Of a stretch of DNA of 64,000 nucleotides, positions 43,574 to 54,175 are shown piece after piece. This DNA is from Picochlorum sp. 'celeri' (Eukaryota > Chlorophyta > Trebouxiophyceae). The position numbers and the translations under genes were made by a program. The stretch lies in NCBI GenBank assembly GCA_010909725.1, contig JAACMV010000030.1:682001-746000 (forward strand), written 5' to 3'. A model generated the notes under the pieces. It saw nothing but the letters and a program-made list of their open reading frames with translations. It was not told the DNA's origin and did not search any database. Position 1 is the stretch's first letter, and the number at the start of each line of letters is the position of its first letter.

Positions 43574-44314
43574 TCAGTCATCGCTACCAGCAGCCGAATC
43601 ATCCAGAAAATCAGGGTGCGATTTCGGAGCATCCTTGATGGTTGGAATATCCTCCAAACTTAAACTACTCGTCAATGTCTCCCTCATCAACAGAGAATTC
43701 TCCTCCGACACCAGCCCAAGATCCTCAATCCATTCCTTTGCAATTTGAGTTCTAATCTCCATAATCCTCTGAGCAATATTTCGCGGATCAACTATCAACG
43801 CACCAGTACAATCAAACAACTGGTCAACTCCCACCTGCTTACCCCACTTTGTCTCTTCTATGGGCGTCAGGAGCAACCCTCTAAGGAACGTTTCTCCACT
43901 CACATCATCCCAACTACCATCCCTAGGAATCTTATTCTCCTTTAAATACTGTGAGAACCAGCCATACAAGGTCGGGTTCATCTCAAAGAAATAGTACAGC
44001 AGTGTCTTTGCAGCCCTCTCCGTGAGCAATCCCATCAATCGATCCCGATTCCCATCCCGAAGGGGAGTATCGTCTGGAGATCGCATGTGTGCAGGCCGTC
44101 CTCTCCGGCGTTTATCATTCGTATATGACTGTCCCTTCTCCGAGCGACGAGCATTATCACCATCATAAGATCTACCACCTGATTCTTTCCGTGCCTGAAC
44201 AATAACACCAATTCTGCATCCTGTGTTAGGTTTGGCACTGGAGCGATTGTGTTGACATGTCTTCACATGTCTTCGTATTTCACTCCAACGATGATGCGAA
44301 TAGATTGCATTCAT
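43574..44314 (-). CDS. RbcX-like plastid chaperone (tentative)
   Basis: 246 residues, starting at ATG 44314. The first 90 residues are basic and disordered, fitting a transit peptide plus linker. The helical core RAAKTLLYYFFEMNPTLYGW, then GETFLRGLL and IAQRIMEIRTQIAKEWIEDL, resembles RbcX, the dimeric chaperone that helps assemble Rubisco large subunits. Compared with typical RbcX, there is an insertion (about 150-180) between the second and third helices and an acidic tail. Fold assignment is from motif resemblance only. TGTAA (minus strand 43531-43535) follows the stop. Confidence 0.55.
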   Translation of the reverse strand: MNAIYSHHRWSEIRRHVKTCQHNRSSAKPNTGCRIGVIVQARKESGGRSYDGDNARRSEKGQSYTNDKRRRGRPAHMRSPDDTPLRDGNRDRLMGLLTERAAKTLLYYFFEMNPTLYGWFSQYLKENKIPRDGSWDDVSGETFLRGLLLTPIEETKWGKQVGVDQLFDCTGALIVDPRNIAQRIMEIRTQIAKEWIEDLGLVSEENSLLMRETLTSSLSLEDIPTIKDAPKSHPDFLDDSAAGSDD

Positions 44315-44511
44315 GGTGTAATTATATTAATACAGAACAAGTGTGTACCAATTGTCACCATCACATGGTTGTTGGCAACATCGAAGGGGTACAAGGTTTT
44401 TGACTGCCCTATTTGTCAAAATAGGGAATTCTCCCCCACGATGCCATTCATTCTTGGTCCACGAATACATGCTTCCAGATGAAGTTGTAGTAATATCGTG
44501 ATAGTGATACC

Positions 44512-45594
44512 ATGATGTATGCGATGCGTGGCAGTGTTGGTTGCGCTGTGTGCTACCACGCACCACAGTCCTTCTTCTCCAACCACAAAAGGGTCGTGTT
44601 TCGTGGTCACCGTACAATTGCCAGGGCGACGTCAGATATTGATACTGCGAAAGATGATGTGATACCTTTGGAATTGGATAGTAGGGGAATTCAACGAATG
44701 GCGTATCGGAAGGAAGGATATAGTTCGTGGACATGGAATTCTCACAACATTAATTACGTTCAAGCTGGAGATTCTGGGCCTATTGTGTTGCTTATTCATG
44801 GATTTGGTGCGAGTGTGTACCATTGGCGGTATATAATTCCTGGCTTGTCTGAGAAATGCCGCGTGTATGCTCTGGACTGTTTGGGCTTTGGTTGGTCTGA
44901 TAAAGCACTGGTGGATTACGAAGGATACGGTATCTGGACGAATCAGATATCGGATTTTATCAGGGATGTTATACATAGAGATCATCCAGGGGAAAAGGTG
45001 GTTTTGGCGGGGAATTCTTTGGGCGGATACAATTCTCTTGCAACTGCTGCTGCTCACCCTGATCTGGTGGAGAGTGTCATCCTCTTGAACGCTGCCGGTC
45101 GCTTTGATTTCAGTGATGCGGAGTCTGAGATAGAGCGTGAATTGGATGCAGTGTCTCGAGCTATGGAGACTGTGATGGCTCGTATCAAGAGATGGGTGGT
45201 TGGTATTACCTTTTTGTTTTCAAAGCAGCCTGCTCGAGTGGTGTCTGTGTTGAAATCCGTATACCATAGCCACGATAATGTTGATGAAGAGCTGATTCAG
45301 TCTATATTAGAGCCAGCTGATGATCCAAGGGCTAGTGAAGTATTTTATCGGGTGATAACGTCCAGAGGAAGGCCCATTAATCTCCTGTTGGATGCATTAC
45401 AGGAGCATGACATGCCCTTGTTTCTGCTGTGGGGCTCTGAGGATCCTTGGTGTGTGCCAGCGAATGCAGCTAGAATTGAATCGTATTATGGATCTGCGAA
45501 GAAGAAGCTCATTGTATCTGGACATTGTCCACATGATGACACGCCTGAGGTGGTGTTGAATGAAATGCTCGAGTACCTGAATGTGAATGTGTGA
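44512..45594 (+). CDS. Plastid alpha/beta hydrolase, chlorophyll dephytylase (CLD1)/pheophytinase type
   Basis: 360 residues with a transit-peptide-like N-terminus of about 45. The fold is canonical: oxyanion segment LLIHGFGASVYHWRY, nucleophile S169 in AGNSLGGYN, acid D311 in WGSEDPW and histidine H338 in SGHCPHDD. The stretch RVYALDCLGFGWSDKALVDY and the lid KQPARVVSVLKSVY are close to plant CLD1, which removes phytol from chlorophyll a during turnover. Pheophytinase is the related alternative; the substrate is inferred. It is divergent from the RbcX-like gene, so two plastid genes share about 200 bp of promoter. Confidence 0.85.
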   Translation: MMYAMRGSVGCAVCYHAPQSFFSNHKRVVFRGHRTIARATSDIDTAKDDVIPLELDSRGIQRMAYRKEGYSSWTWNSHNINYVQAGDSGPIVLLIHGFGASVYHWRYIIPGLSEKCRVYALDCLGFGWSDKALVDYEGYGIWTNQISDFIRDVIHRDHPGEKVVLAGNSLGGYNSLATAAAHPDLVESVILLNAAGRFDFSDAESEIERELDAVSRAMETVMARIKRWVVGITFLFSKQPARVVSVLKSVYHSHDNVDEELIQSILEPADDPRASEVFYRVITSRGRPINLLLDALQEHDMPLFLLWGSEDPWCVPANAARIESYYGSAKKKLIVSGHCPHDDTPEVVLNEMLEYLNVNV

Positions 45595-45874
45595 TACGTA
45601 GACTCAAAGAAACAAGAACTATTGTTGTAAGAAACGAATTATAGTGTGCTGGCATGTGTATACTAATGATGCACCAGCCTTGAGGACATGTACATGAGTG
45701 GGATGCTGCATGAATACATGGGATGAGATGTCTCATGCATGAATGGTATCTTTGTTACATTCGGGTCTCGACCGCATGTTGCCGAAGTAGAATAATCATT
45801 TATGAGTATTTAATAATACGTATTATATAGATACGTACATCTTGTCAGCTGCGTGTAAGACAAGGGATCGAAGC

Positions 45875-47050
45875 ATGCGCCTTCTCGGACCGGTATCAAC
45901 GGTCACCCACGCTCTTCTGCTGCTCTGCATATTCTCAATATCACATGGTATTCAGACGCATTTTAATGAAAATATTGATGGATTGAATGAGAAGGGGAGC
46001 GAGAAAAAGCATTATTCATCGCACTTTTTACTATACGGGTACGAGCACGGTGATATGTTGAATGCAATCGACCTTGCTGTATCTCATCAACACGTGCGTG
46101 TGCATTGTAGTATGGTAACATTCAGCACATCTGATGGTTCTTTGGACGGGTTTGACAATATGTCGCAGGCGAATGCGTGTGTTCATGTTGGGGCCCGTGT
46201 TGAGCCCATGCACTTGCATGAGGATTACGGTGATTCGCACATCGTTGCTCAGACTGACGGTGTAGACGAACGATATATTATCTATGGTGATCATTCTGTT
46301 GGAGCTGTGTCTGTTTGCGTGACATTCATTCCTCAGATGAATCAGGGACCTAGCAAACCATACCTCATGGAGATGAGATACAATCATACCAGCATCAAGG
46401 ATGACGTGTCGCTTCTGCTTCATATGCATGCTATTCAATACATTTTTAGAAGCAATGAGACGCTAGCCACATGTGTCGCTAGGCAAAAGTTTCTCCTGTC
46501 TGCAAATAGGCAGAGGTTGACTATGGACGTTGATATGCAAAGAGACTCGTATCAATTCCATGGTGGCTCTCAGATACAGCTATATAAAATGAGTATGAAT
46601 GGTATAGACTTTGAGAGAATAACAGAGGCAGTTTCTGGATGCTACAATGAATCCATGACGATTGAGGATGTTATGCTACCACATCAGGCAACATGGCCAC
46701 ACAAGCCATGTTCTATGATGAAGAATCAGCGGGTGTTGGACACATCCAAATATCATTCCCTATCATTATCGACCAAGGATACCATCACAGGTGGGGTTAT
46801 GGTGGCTTTATTGGTCATCACTGTACTGGTAACGCTATTGTACATTCAACTCATTTGGAAGACATCGTCTCATATAAAGGAGCATCAGTCTCAGGATCTG
46901 GTTGAGGACTCTGATACTATTCCAGCTATTCATAAAGACTGTCATCTTATTGATCGACGCAAAAGTACATGCATAGCTACCAAAAATGCATGGAAAAGGG
47001 ATCCATCAGAGGGAAGACTCTTTCGAGCATCCAAGCAGCGCTTGTCGTAA
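45875..47050 (+). CDS. Type I membrane protein of unknown function
   Basis: 391 residues from ATG 45875. The signal peptide is MRLLGPVSTVTHALLLLCIF followed by SISHG. A lumenal or extracellular domain of about 280 residues follows, with several NxS/T sites (NMS, NHT, NET, NES) and six or so cysteines. One membrane span is near 310-335 (GVMVALLVITVLVTLLYIQL), then a basic cytosolic tail of about 55. The topology and glycosylation sites resemble p24/EMP24-like or other secretory-pathway receptors, but I see no GOLD-domain signature and do not assign it. It is the middle gene of three on the plus strand. Confidence 0.65.
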   Translation: MRLLGPVSTVTHALLLLCIFSISHGIQTHFNENIDGLNEKGSEKKHYSSHFLLYGYEHGDMLNAIDLAVSHQHVRVHCSMVTFSTSDGSLDGFDNMSQANACVHVGARVEPMHLHEDYGDSHIVAQTDGVDERYIIYGDHSVGAVSVCVTFIPQMNQGPSKPYLMEMRYNHTSIKDDVSLLLHMHAIQYIFRSNETLATCVARQKFLLSANRQRLTMDVDMQRDSYQFHGGSQIQLYKMSMNGIDFERITEAVSGCYNESMTIEDVMLPHQATWPHKPCSMMKNQRVLDTSKYHSLSLSTKDTITGGVMVALLVITVLVTLLYIQLIWKTSSHIKEHQSQDLVEDSDTIPAIHKDCHLIDRRKSTCIATKNAWKRDPSEGRLFRASKQRLS

Positions 47051-47536
47051 TTAATTCGTATGCACTCATTACTTTGCATGTAGTTTTGTAAACATAGAGA
47101 GAATGAGTGTAAATGTAGCATCTATATAATAGACTCGAATCACGTGACGTGTCTCAAAGTGGGCTACACTACTTCAGTGCACCTGTGTGTCAGTCACCTC
47201 TTTGAATACAATACAAATGGTGCAGTTTGCAAATATTAGGAAGCATTGTATCCCCCATCCTTATCGAAATTGCAAGATGGGTGAAAATAGATTATCAAAA
47301 AGTCGATTTGACTCTCAGAATTTCGATCCATCCACCCATGCATAGGCATACACCATAGATGGTCTGTACCGCTCTGTATTGTACCATCCAACGAAGATAT
47401 CGTGGCCGCTGAGCAGATGTTGAAGAACTTCAGATTGCACAGGTTATTGACGTAGCAACCGTTAAAAAGGCTTAAAATCGTATTTGCATATAAATATATA
47501 AATATATATTTACACCTGTCGAATTCGCAAAACACA
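47051..47536. other. Intergenic, no gene seen
   Basis: About 490 bp, AT-rich towards the right (ATATAAATATATAAATATATATTT at 47488-47511), probably the core promoter of the oxidase gene. TGTAA at 47087-47091 ends the previous gene. Confidence 0.45.
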
Positions 47537-49249
47537 ATGTCATCGAAGATATTTATAGGGTTCTTCACTATCTGGCTTTTCGCGGACTCTGCTGTCAAAT
47601 TTGCCCGCTGCGAAACAGCAAAAAATACTGGAGTTCAATCATGTCTGATGGATAAGAAAGATCAAGGGTCTTTGGTTGTTGAGATGATCTTCCCCGGAAA
47701 CTTGTCCTTGTATCCCGTCGCAAGGCGCACCACCAGCTTGCTGCACTCCAATTGGCCTGTGGGTATTGTATATCCAAAGACTGAGCAAGATATTCGGGAG
47801 GCACTTGCATGTGCCACTGAATATGAAACCAAAGTGGCAGCTAGGTGCGGAGGGCATGGTAATGCAGGGCAAGCTGTATTGACAGGGGGCCTCACCCTTG
47901 ACCTGAGGGAAATGAATGCTGTCTCGTTTGTCAATGATTCTATGGACTTGGTCCGGGTGCAGGCAGGGGCAACGGCTGGTAGCGCCGTCTACTGGACCTA
48001 CAGATTGAGTAACGGAACTAGAAGTTTGCCAGTGGGGCAAAAGCCCTCAGTTGGGATTGCTGGGTTGACGTTGGGTGGGGGATTTGGTTTTAGTACCAGA
48101 CATACAGGCTTGTTGTGTGATAGGCTTCAGTCTGTCAGAATGATTCTGGCTGATGGCACGGCAGTGAATGCTTCCAAGGAGGAAAACAGTGATTTGTTCT
48201 GGAGTAGCTGTGGTGGCGGTGGCGGAAACTATGGGATTGTTACTGAGTTTGTTTTCAGGCCCTCCAACGTAGACAGTGACTACACAGAATTTGTATACCT
48301 TATGCCATTAGTCAAGGAATATGCGACACCTGTAGTAGACTATTACCAAGACTGGTCCATGCTCATGGATAATAGGGCTACAGCAAACCTGGAGATTGGT
48401 AGCGTACTGGAAAGTGATGTTGATGAACATTTTGTGGAAGGCATCGCATATTGGTTGAGCGGATTTGCAGAGGGAGTCTTTAATGGAACAGAAGAATTTT
48501 TGCAGGATGTGCCTACTTCAATCGCAAAACAATGGAGGGATGAGGGCCAAATGAAGTTTTTGATGATTGTTGGATTTTTCAGGGGAAACGAGACTGAATT
48601 TAACAAAGCTCTACGAGCTTCAGGACTGACAAACTCAACTCCTATTCAAATTCAAGGATTCTATACGAATCAAGGAACTATTTTAGACGCTGTTTTGGAT
48701 CTGTCTGGCTGGGACACGCCAAATGCAGAGAGCTTGTTGGATAGGTTTGAACAGGAGCACACCTACTACAAGTACAAGTCCATGTTTCTAGAGGAGAAAT
48801 TAAGTGCTGAAGTGGTAGACATTTTGATTGATCATGCATACTTCAATTCTTCAGAAAGTGTTGTCTTTGAATTCCAAAGTCTGGGAGGGAGCACCTCTGC
48901 TTTTGCTGCTGTCAGTCCAACAGATACAGCATTTGCCCATCGTAATGCCCGTCATTGCTTGATGTTCAAATCCAATGGCAAGTCATTAGAGGCTGGAACA
49001 AACGCTATGGGAAGAATGTGGAGCTTGTGGAACGAAATTTTGCCCTCTATCAAAGGAGGGGCTGCCTATGTCAATCATATGGATACTGACATCACCCAGT
49101 ATGAGAAAGCATATTATGGGCTATCTGGATACGGCTTATCTGATTCAAATGCTCAGTTTGTGACCATAAATCGTCTGGCAGGTATTAGCGCCGAGTACGA
49201 CCCCGCCGGGAGATTTTCATCTGCTCAGCCATGTTGCACCAGAGTGTAG
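47537..49249 (+). CDS. Secreted FAD-linked oxidase, berberine-bridge-enzyme-like
   Basis: 570 residues with a signal peptide (IFIGFFTIWLFADSAVKF). The PP-loop and FAD-binding half includes KVAARCGGHGNAG, whose His is the usual 8-alpha flavin link. GLTLGGGFGFSTRHTGLLCD and GGGGNYGIVTEFVF follow. The BBE C-terminal segment contains NRLAGISAEYDPAGRFSSAQ. Family members oxidise sugars or alkaloids with O2. The Cys that forms the second flavin bond in many plant enzymes (CPTVG motif) is replaced (KPSVGIAG), so single covalent attachment is expected. No intron is seen. Substrate is unknown; a carbohydrate is plausible for an alga. Confidence 0.88.
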   Translation: MSSKIFIGFFTIWLFADSAVKFARCETAKNTGVQSCLMDKKDQGSLVVEMIFPGNLSLYPVARRTTSLLHSNWPVGIVYPKTEQDIREALACATEYETKVAARCGGHGNAGQAVLTGGLTLDLREMNAVSFVNDSMDLVRVQAGATAGSAVYWTYRLSNGTRSLPVGQKPSVGIAGLTLGGGFGFSTRHTGLLCDRLQSVRMILADGTAVNASKEENSDLFWSSCGGGGGNYGIVTEFVFRPSNVDSDYTEFVYLMPLVKEYATPVVDYYQDWSMLMDNRATANLEIGSVLESDVDEHFVEGIAYWLSGFAEGVFNGTEEFLQDVPTSIAKQWRDEGQMKFLMIVGFFRGNETEFNKALRASGLTNSTPIQIQGFYTNQGTILDAVLDLSGWDTPNAESLLDRFEQEHTYYKYKSMFLEEKLSAEVVDILIDHAYFNSSESVVFEFQSLGGSTSAFAAVSPTDTAFAHRNARHCLMFKSNGKSLEAGTNAMGRMWSLWNEILPSIKGGAAYVNHMDTDITQYEKAYYGLSGYGLSDSNAQFVTINRLAGISAEYDPAGRFSSAQPCCTRV

Positions 49250-49546
49250 TTGCTTGCAGGTGAACACCCCTTCTGTTCACAGAATCCGGAAACAAATACA
49301 CAATCGAGGCTGCCATAATAAAAATACGCATTTTCCTCGAAACATGCGCTCATAACTTGCATAATGAAGAATATACGCAACAAGGCAGATGGAAACACAG
49401 GTATTGTGCTGCCGTCCTTGTAAGGACTAGTGCCAACACTTGTGGCATGTGTACTCAATACTATTTTTGATCTTCTTAAACAAAAGATAGCGCTACTGGA
49501 AAATAAAAGAGAACAGGAAAAAGAGAGACTACTACTGTGCAAAAAA

Positions 49547-50934
49547 CTACTCACAGCCCCAGAAGAGACAAAACAGACCAAACAGGTTGAAATTGCACAC
49601 GCACGATTGATGCAATGGGCATTCTGTAAATCCAAACAGACCACAAATTTCAGGTACTTCTGGATTTGTTGTCGTCTCCTTGACAGGATATGACGCTGCC
49701 TGATACAGACCACAGACTCCAGCAGGCTTTGATGATGCCTGTGCAAGCTTGAAATACCCAGATTCTCCCCATTCTGGTCCCCAACTATTCTTTACAATCC
49801 AATGAGCACCATTCATTCCCCCAGCATCATCATACCCAACCACCAAAACTCCATGATTCAACTGCTGACAGCAGCTCTTATCTGTCAACACCCCGGAATG
49901 GTAGAACTGAAGTGCTGGAGATGCACAGATTCCAACGGATACCGGTTGATTTGCAACAGCCTTTTTCAGCGCCTCGGCATCATTCTCTGGCACATCCTCA
50001 TGCCCATCAATGGTGACAGCAGTCCTGTCATGCTCCCTACGACTCTGGCAAGGAATCCCCCATGCCCAATACCCGTAGTCTTTTTCCGTATCAATCCCTC
50101 CATTCTTCACCACATAATCAAAAGCAAAATCCATCAATCCACCTCCACATCCCATATCCTGCTCTGTATCGCAACTCACCAACTGTTGCTCTGACAAACT
50201 CACAAGCTCTCCGGTCTGAATTTTATTAATACCCTCAATAGCACCAACCGCTGAAAATGCCCAACTGCAATAAGAAGAAAAAAATGATAAGTCGCCCACC
50301 ACCTGCAACCATGCCCTCAACAATCATGACCGTACCAACTCCCACACATGCCCTGATTCTTCACCTCAGTCACAGCCCCCTCCTTCCTCCAATCCACCGC
50401 ATCTGGGACATCAGAATTCGCGTGACGGAAAACCCCATTCTTCTGTTCGCCACTTTTCAAATCATACTTCAACCCAAGACTCATTGACTCAAACTCCTCA
50501 AACGTCATATCAGCAAACTGATTCAAAGACATCACAAACGTCGACAACGGATCCGCATTATGCTTCTGAATAACATCCGCATTTTGTTTAAATACCTGGA
50601 ATCGTTCCGCTTTCTCCTTCTCGTGCTCATACGCCTTGCCAAACTTTTTCATCCAAAGTTCAAACACGTCCAACGGACTCTCGGAAAACCTCTTCGCATG
50701 AGCATCCGTATTCAGCATCAGTACACCATTATCCTCCACCGATGTAAATGTTCCCTCCTGTCGAACATCATCCTCTGTCGACACCAAACGAGCATCTCCA
50801 TGAAATCCGTGACTAGCCGTCAAACGACGACGCTGAGAGTCCGCAGACAACTCCCTCGCAGCACTCACCCTATTCACATTGATAACTACTGCTAAAACTA
50901 TCAAAATAACCAGGAATCCTGCGTTCCGAGGCAT
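49547..50934 (-). CDS. Papain-like cysteine protease with incomplete granulin domain (two exons)
   Basis: Exon 1 is 50934-50336 and exon 2 is 50264-49547, across a 71-nt intron (GTACGGTC...TTATTGCAG); 438 residues. It has a signal peptide and an I29 prodomain with an ERFNIN-like helix (EKAERFQVFKQNADVIQKHN). The peptidase has C200 in NQGMCGSCWAFS, H337 in LNHGVLVVGYD and N359 in KNSWGPEWGESGYF. The codon of C200 is itself split by the intron (TG|T). After the peptidase, CGLFGFTECPLHQSCVC and FGLFCLFWGC are the first half of a granulin domain as in plant RD21 proteases; then comes a stop. A GTGAGT donor overlaps the end, but I find no second half downstream. It probably acts in vacuole or outside the cell. 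Confidence 0.9.
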
Positions 50935-51281
50935 TGTTAAAGTGTTCTTTGTGTGTTATGTACCGGTGTAATACTATTGAATTTCTGTCTCGTCTTCTAC
51001 GGCGTCAGTATGCTGTTGAACAATAGATGACAGCGTAAATCTAATTTCGTAATGGATATACCCTCTGCTGGCCCTGGCCTGATGCTACGCCATTCTTTAA
51101 TGTCGGACCCTACAGGACTCTCTTTGGGACAAAGTATTTCGATAGTCGATTTGGAATTCAAATCACCGCCATGATATAACATCTCAGGCTAGTCGGAAGA
51201 CCTCTATACAATCTAAATAACCACAGATTTCATTGTCATGGTATTCTGATGTGGGCGAGGAGAGAATAGCAGTAGTTGGCC
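50935..51281. promoter_or_regulatory. Divergent promoter region protease / TBC protein
   Basis: About 350 bp between start codons. No coding frame or RNA gene is supported. Confidence 0.4.
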
Positions 51282-53081
51282 ATGGGAAGTGGCACACGGC
51301 TTGCTACGCTTATCAGCAAGTCTACATTCAAGGGTAAAAAATCAAGTAAAATACTGAATGGAACTAATGGAAACGGCACTGGGGAGCGTGGTGTGACTCG
51401 GGAGGAGTTGGAGTGGGATGAGCATGGGCGTCTGTTGAACTGGGACAGGGTGCTGACATGGGTAGCCAGCAGGGTGCGTGCATGGTAGATATAGATATTT
51501 ATATATATATATGTACCTGGGTTTTATTGTTGGATGGCCATGCTGTAGGGTGTTGCGTCGGATGACAAGAGTTTGTTGTGGCCTTTTTTGTTGGGAGTGT
51601 TTTCGCCAACGTCGACTTTTGAGGAGCGGGCGGTTGAGCTGCAGAGGTTGAAGAATGTGTATACAAAGCTTGTGTTTGTATGTGAGGAGTTTGATTCGGA
51701 GATTGAGGCGATCAAGATGGGGAAGGGGGAGGAGAAGGGTGCGTCATCTCCAGCAAAGATTAAGATATCCCGGCGTGATGATGCTATGATTCGTGCGATT
51801 GAGGATAGTGCTAGCACGCCTAGAGGAGGGGTTGTATCGTCGTCGTGTGAGTCATCTCCTGAGAAGCAGGTGGCTGGGCAGTCTCCTCGGTTATCAGGAA
51901 ATTATGCGTCATTTGCTGAAGCCCATAGAATCATCGTGATGGATGCCGTGCGGACTGATATGAAGAATATATCGAATTCGATTTCATCTTCGAGAATGAT
52001 GAAGGAACAGGGCATGCCTCAGTCTTGGGAGATTGACCAATTGAAGATTGCAAAGCAGTTTTCCAACAATGCTGCTACATCAAACTCCCATGTGACAGTT
52101 TTGCCGGTCTCTGTGTGTGAAGGGTTACCGGAACTGATGCTTGTGGACCCACCTCAGCCTAAACCATCCCAAGCGGTGGCAACTGGGGAGCCGCCCGTGT
52201 GGAGGAGCAAGTTGGCATTGCAGATGATTGATGGGTCACGGCATCTCACATCAGCATGTAGACGATTAATGATGCGCTTGGTAAATGTTCTATCCGCATA
52301 TGCAGTACATGATCCAGAAAACGGATATTGTCAGGGTATGAGCGACCTTGCTGCTGTGTTTGTGTGCCTTGAAGATGAGGATGCACTTGCATTTGCATGT
52401 TTTGAAAAGTTCATGCGGACAGTGCGACAGAATTTCAAGCATGATGAGTCTGGTATTAAACAACAGCTGATTCAGGTATCGGAAATAATCGCCGATACGG
52501 ATGCTGAATTGTATAAAAAGCTCGTGTCCCTGGAAGCCCATGATTGCATGTTTGCATACAGGATGATTGTGGTTCTGCTGCGTAGAGAACTTCCTTTGCA
52601 AGAGACTCTGACATTATGGGAAGTTTCGTGGGCATTTGATACTTTACAAATGAACGACCACCGTGGGAGTTCGAGTGGATCTGAGTTTCCAAACTCTAGA
52701 ACAATATCCCTGTTGGGGAGCAAGAGTAATTCTGCATCATCCCTGAACTCCACAGTGGAGGGTATGAACAAGTTATTTATCGAAAATTCTAGCGAGAATG
52801 AATTGAGGAATATGAAACGGTCTGCAAGTGCTTCAAAAAGCAAATGGAGAGGGCACGAGCTGAAGTGCAATGCGTCTCCCCCAGGCTTTCTCTTGCAGTT
52901 TGTTGCTGCGGTGATCAAGACATATAGAACAAAAATATTAAAGGAATGCAGAGAATCAGATGATATTTTACGCCTGTTCAACAGAATCGATATCGACTTC
53001 TGGGGAACCCTTGCAGTTGCAAGAAAACAACACAAGGCGTACCACCAAGGCATTGCAGTTATGCAAAGTCTGTACTCGTGA
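51282..53081 (+). CDS. TBC-domain Rab GTPase-activating protein (two exons)
   Basis: Exons 51282-51473 and 51549-53081 join in phase 0 across a 75-nt intron (GTGCGTGC...GCTGTAG); 574 residues. The TBC fold starts at SLLWPFLLGVFSPTSTFEER. The Arg finger is R199 in IIVMDAVRTDM and the Gln finger Q327 in NGYCQGMSDL. Then come SLEAHDCMFAYRMIVVLLRR, ELPLQETLTLWEVSWA and a C-terminal helix bundle. Both fingers are present, so it should stimulate GTP hydrolysis by a Rab in membrane traffic; which Rab is unknown. Its layout, with a long insert between first helix and Arg finger, is like TBC1D15/17 and plant relatives. TGTAA is at 53084-53088. Confidence 0.92.
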
Positions 53082-53136
53082 GATGTAACAATAGAGAGCA
53101 ATTACAACTATATGAAACAAAACAGAAGCATATTCA

Positions 53137-53919
53137 TTATACAAGAAGAACAGCATTGATGCAACCATCATTTTCTGGGTTGTTGGTCACCTGTGCATAC
53201 TTTCCCCAAACAACCTTACCCCCTGGTGTCACGAGACCGAGCTCTGAGACATTCACTTCAATAATGGACCCTTTTGTAATGACACCTAATGATGTGTACG
53301 CTTGGCCATTTGGATTCTTCTTCACACCCAAAATTTCCAACTGAAGGGTCACCTTGAGTTCAGGGTGTGTCACATGTGCAGTCTTCATACGCAGACCAGT
53401 TGGTCTGATGAATCTCTCATACTTTGGAGGCTTACGAGTGAAACCCTGAGGAACAAATGTAACTTTAGTAACCATGCGCTTCCATTCCTTTCTCTTCCTC
53501 TTTCCAGTCTTTAGAACCTTGAACATCTCGTCCTCTGCAACAGGACGAACCTTGGGTAGAGGAACCTCCCATTTTCCCGCCTTTTCTTTCCTCTTCTGTT
53601 TAATAGTGTTACTAAGCACTTTGGCGCGATCAACATGCTCTCTCTCCAACAAATACGCTGGCACAGCACTTCCCTCTTGAGCATCCTTGACCTTCTTCTT
53701 TGTATCCTTTTGCTCATGCATAGCAATCGTCTTCTTCATCGTTGCCTTCTCCACAGCCCTCTGCTTGGCAAAGATCTTACCCTTGATACCCAAAGCGCTC
53801 TGAGCAATCGCGGATCGTTTCTTTACTGCACGAGCTTCACGCTTTCGCGTGCGCTCCTCATAATCTAATTGGCGACCATAGCGCTTCCTATGGAGTTCAA
53901 TATGCTCTCCCTGAGGCAT
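53137..53919 (-). CDS. NSA2: NSA2, 60S ribosome biogenesis factor
   Basis: 260 residues, the usual length of NSA2/TINP1 in all eukaryotes. [20 protein letters not shown] at the N-terminus and the C-terminal beta-barrel ([40 protein letters not shown]) leave little doubt. It is related to ribosomal protein eS8 and works in late nucleolar pre-60S particles in processing of 27S pre-rRNA. It is uninterrupted and convergent with the TBC gene (55 bp). TGTAA (minus strand 53102-53106) follows the stop. Confidence 0.97.
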   Translation of the reverse strand: MPQGEHIELHRKRYGRQLDYEERTRKREARAVKKRSAIAQSALGIKGKIFAKQRAVEKATMKKTIAMHEQKDTKKKVKDAQEGSAVPAYLLEREHVDRAKVLSNTIKQKRKEKAGKWEVPLPKVRPVAEDEMFKVLKTGKRKRKEWKRMVTKVTFVPQGFTRKPPKYERFIRPTGLRMKTAHVTHPELKVTLQLEILGVKKNPNGQAYTSLGVITKGSIIEVNVSELGLVTPGGKVVWGKYAQVTNNPENDGCINAVLLV

Positions 53920-54175
53920 ATTCTCCTACTCTATAATCTAATGCTGGAGAACAATGCTAAAACCGAGTGTTTCGTCAAAGCACAGACGGTGCCTCAGATG
54001 TCGAGTCAGTCTTCACTGACCTACGTAGCAATGACGCGGTAAACTCAATAAGTGGACAATATATTAAAATTAATCCACGAATGAATTGAACGAGATGCGG
54101 TCAGGAGCGAGCATGCATGCATGCAGCAACACCGGCGCAGCAACTGGTCTTAAATAGATACTTTATGTCAAATGG

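Noticed and set aside
45875..47050. p24/EMP24 cargo receptor
   Set aside because: Topology fits, but I cannot see the GOLD-domain signature or the dilysine/diphenylalanine tail, and the lumenal part is too long, so it is left unnamed.
49225..49746. 173-codon frame on the minus strand at the end of the protease gene
   Set aside because: It overlaps the protease C-terminus in another frame. I considered it as a final exon carrying the second half of granulin, but it lacks the paired cysteines.
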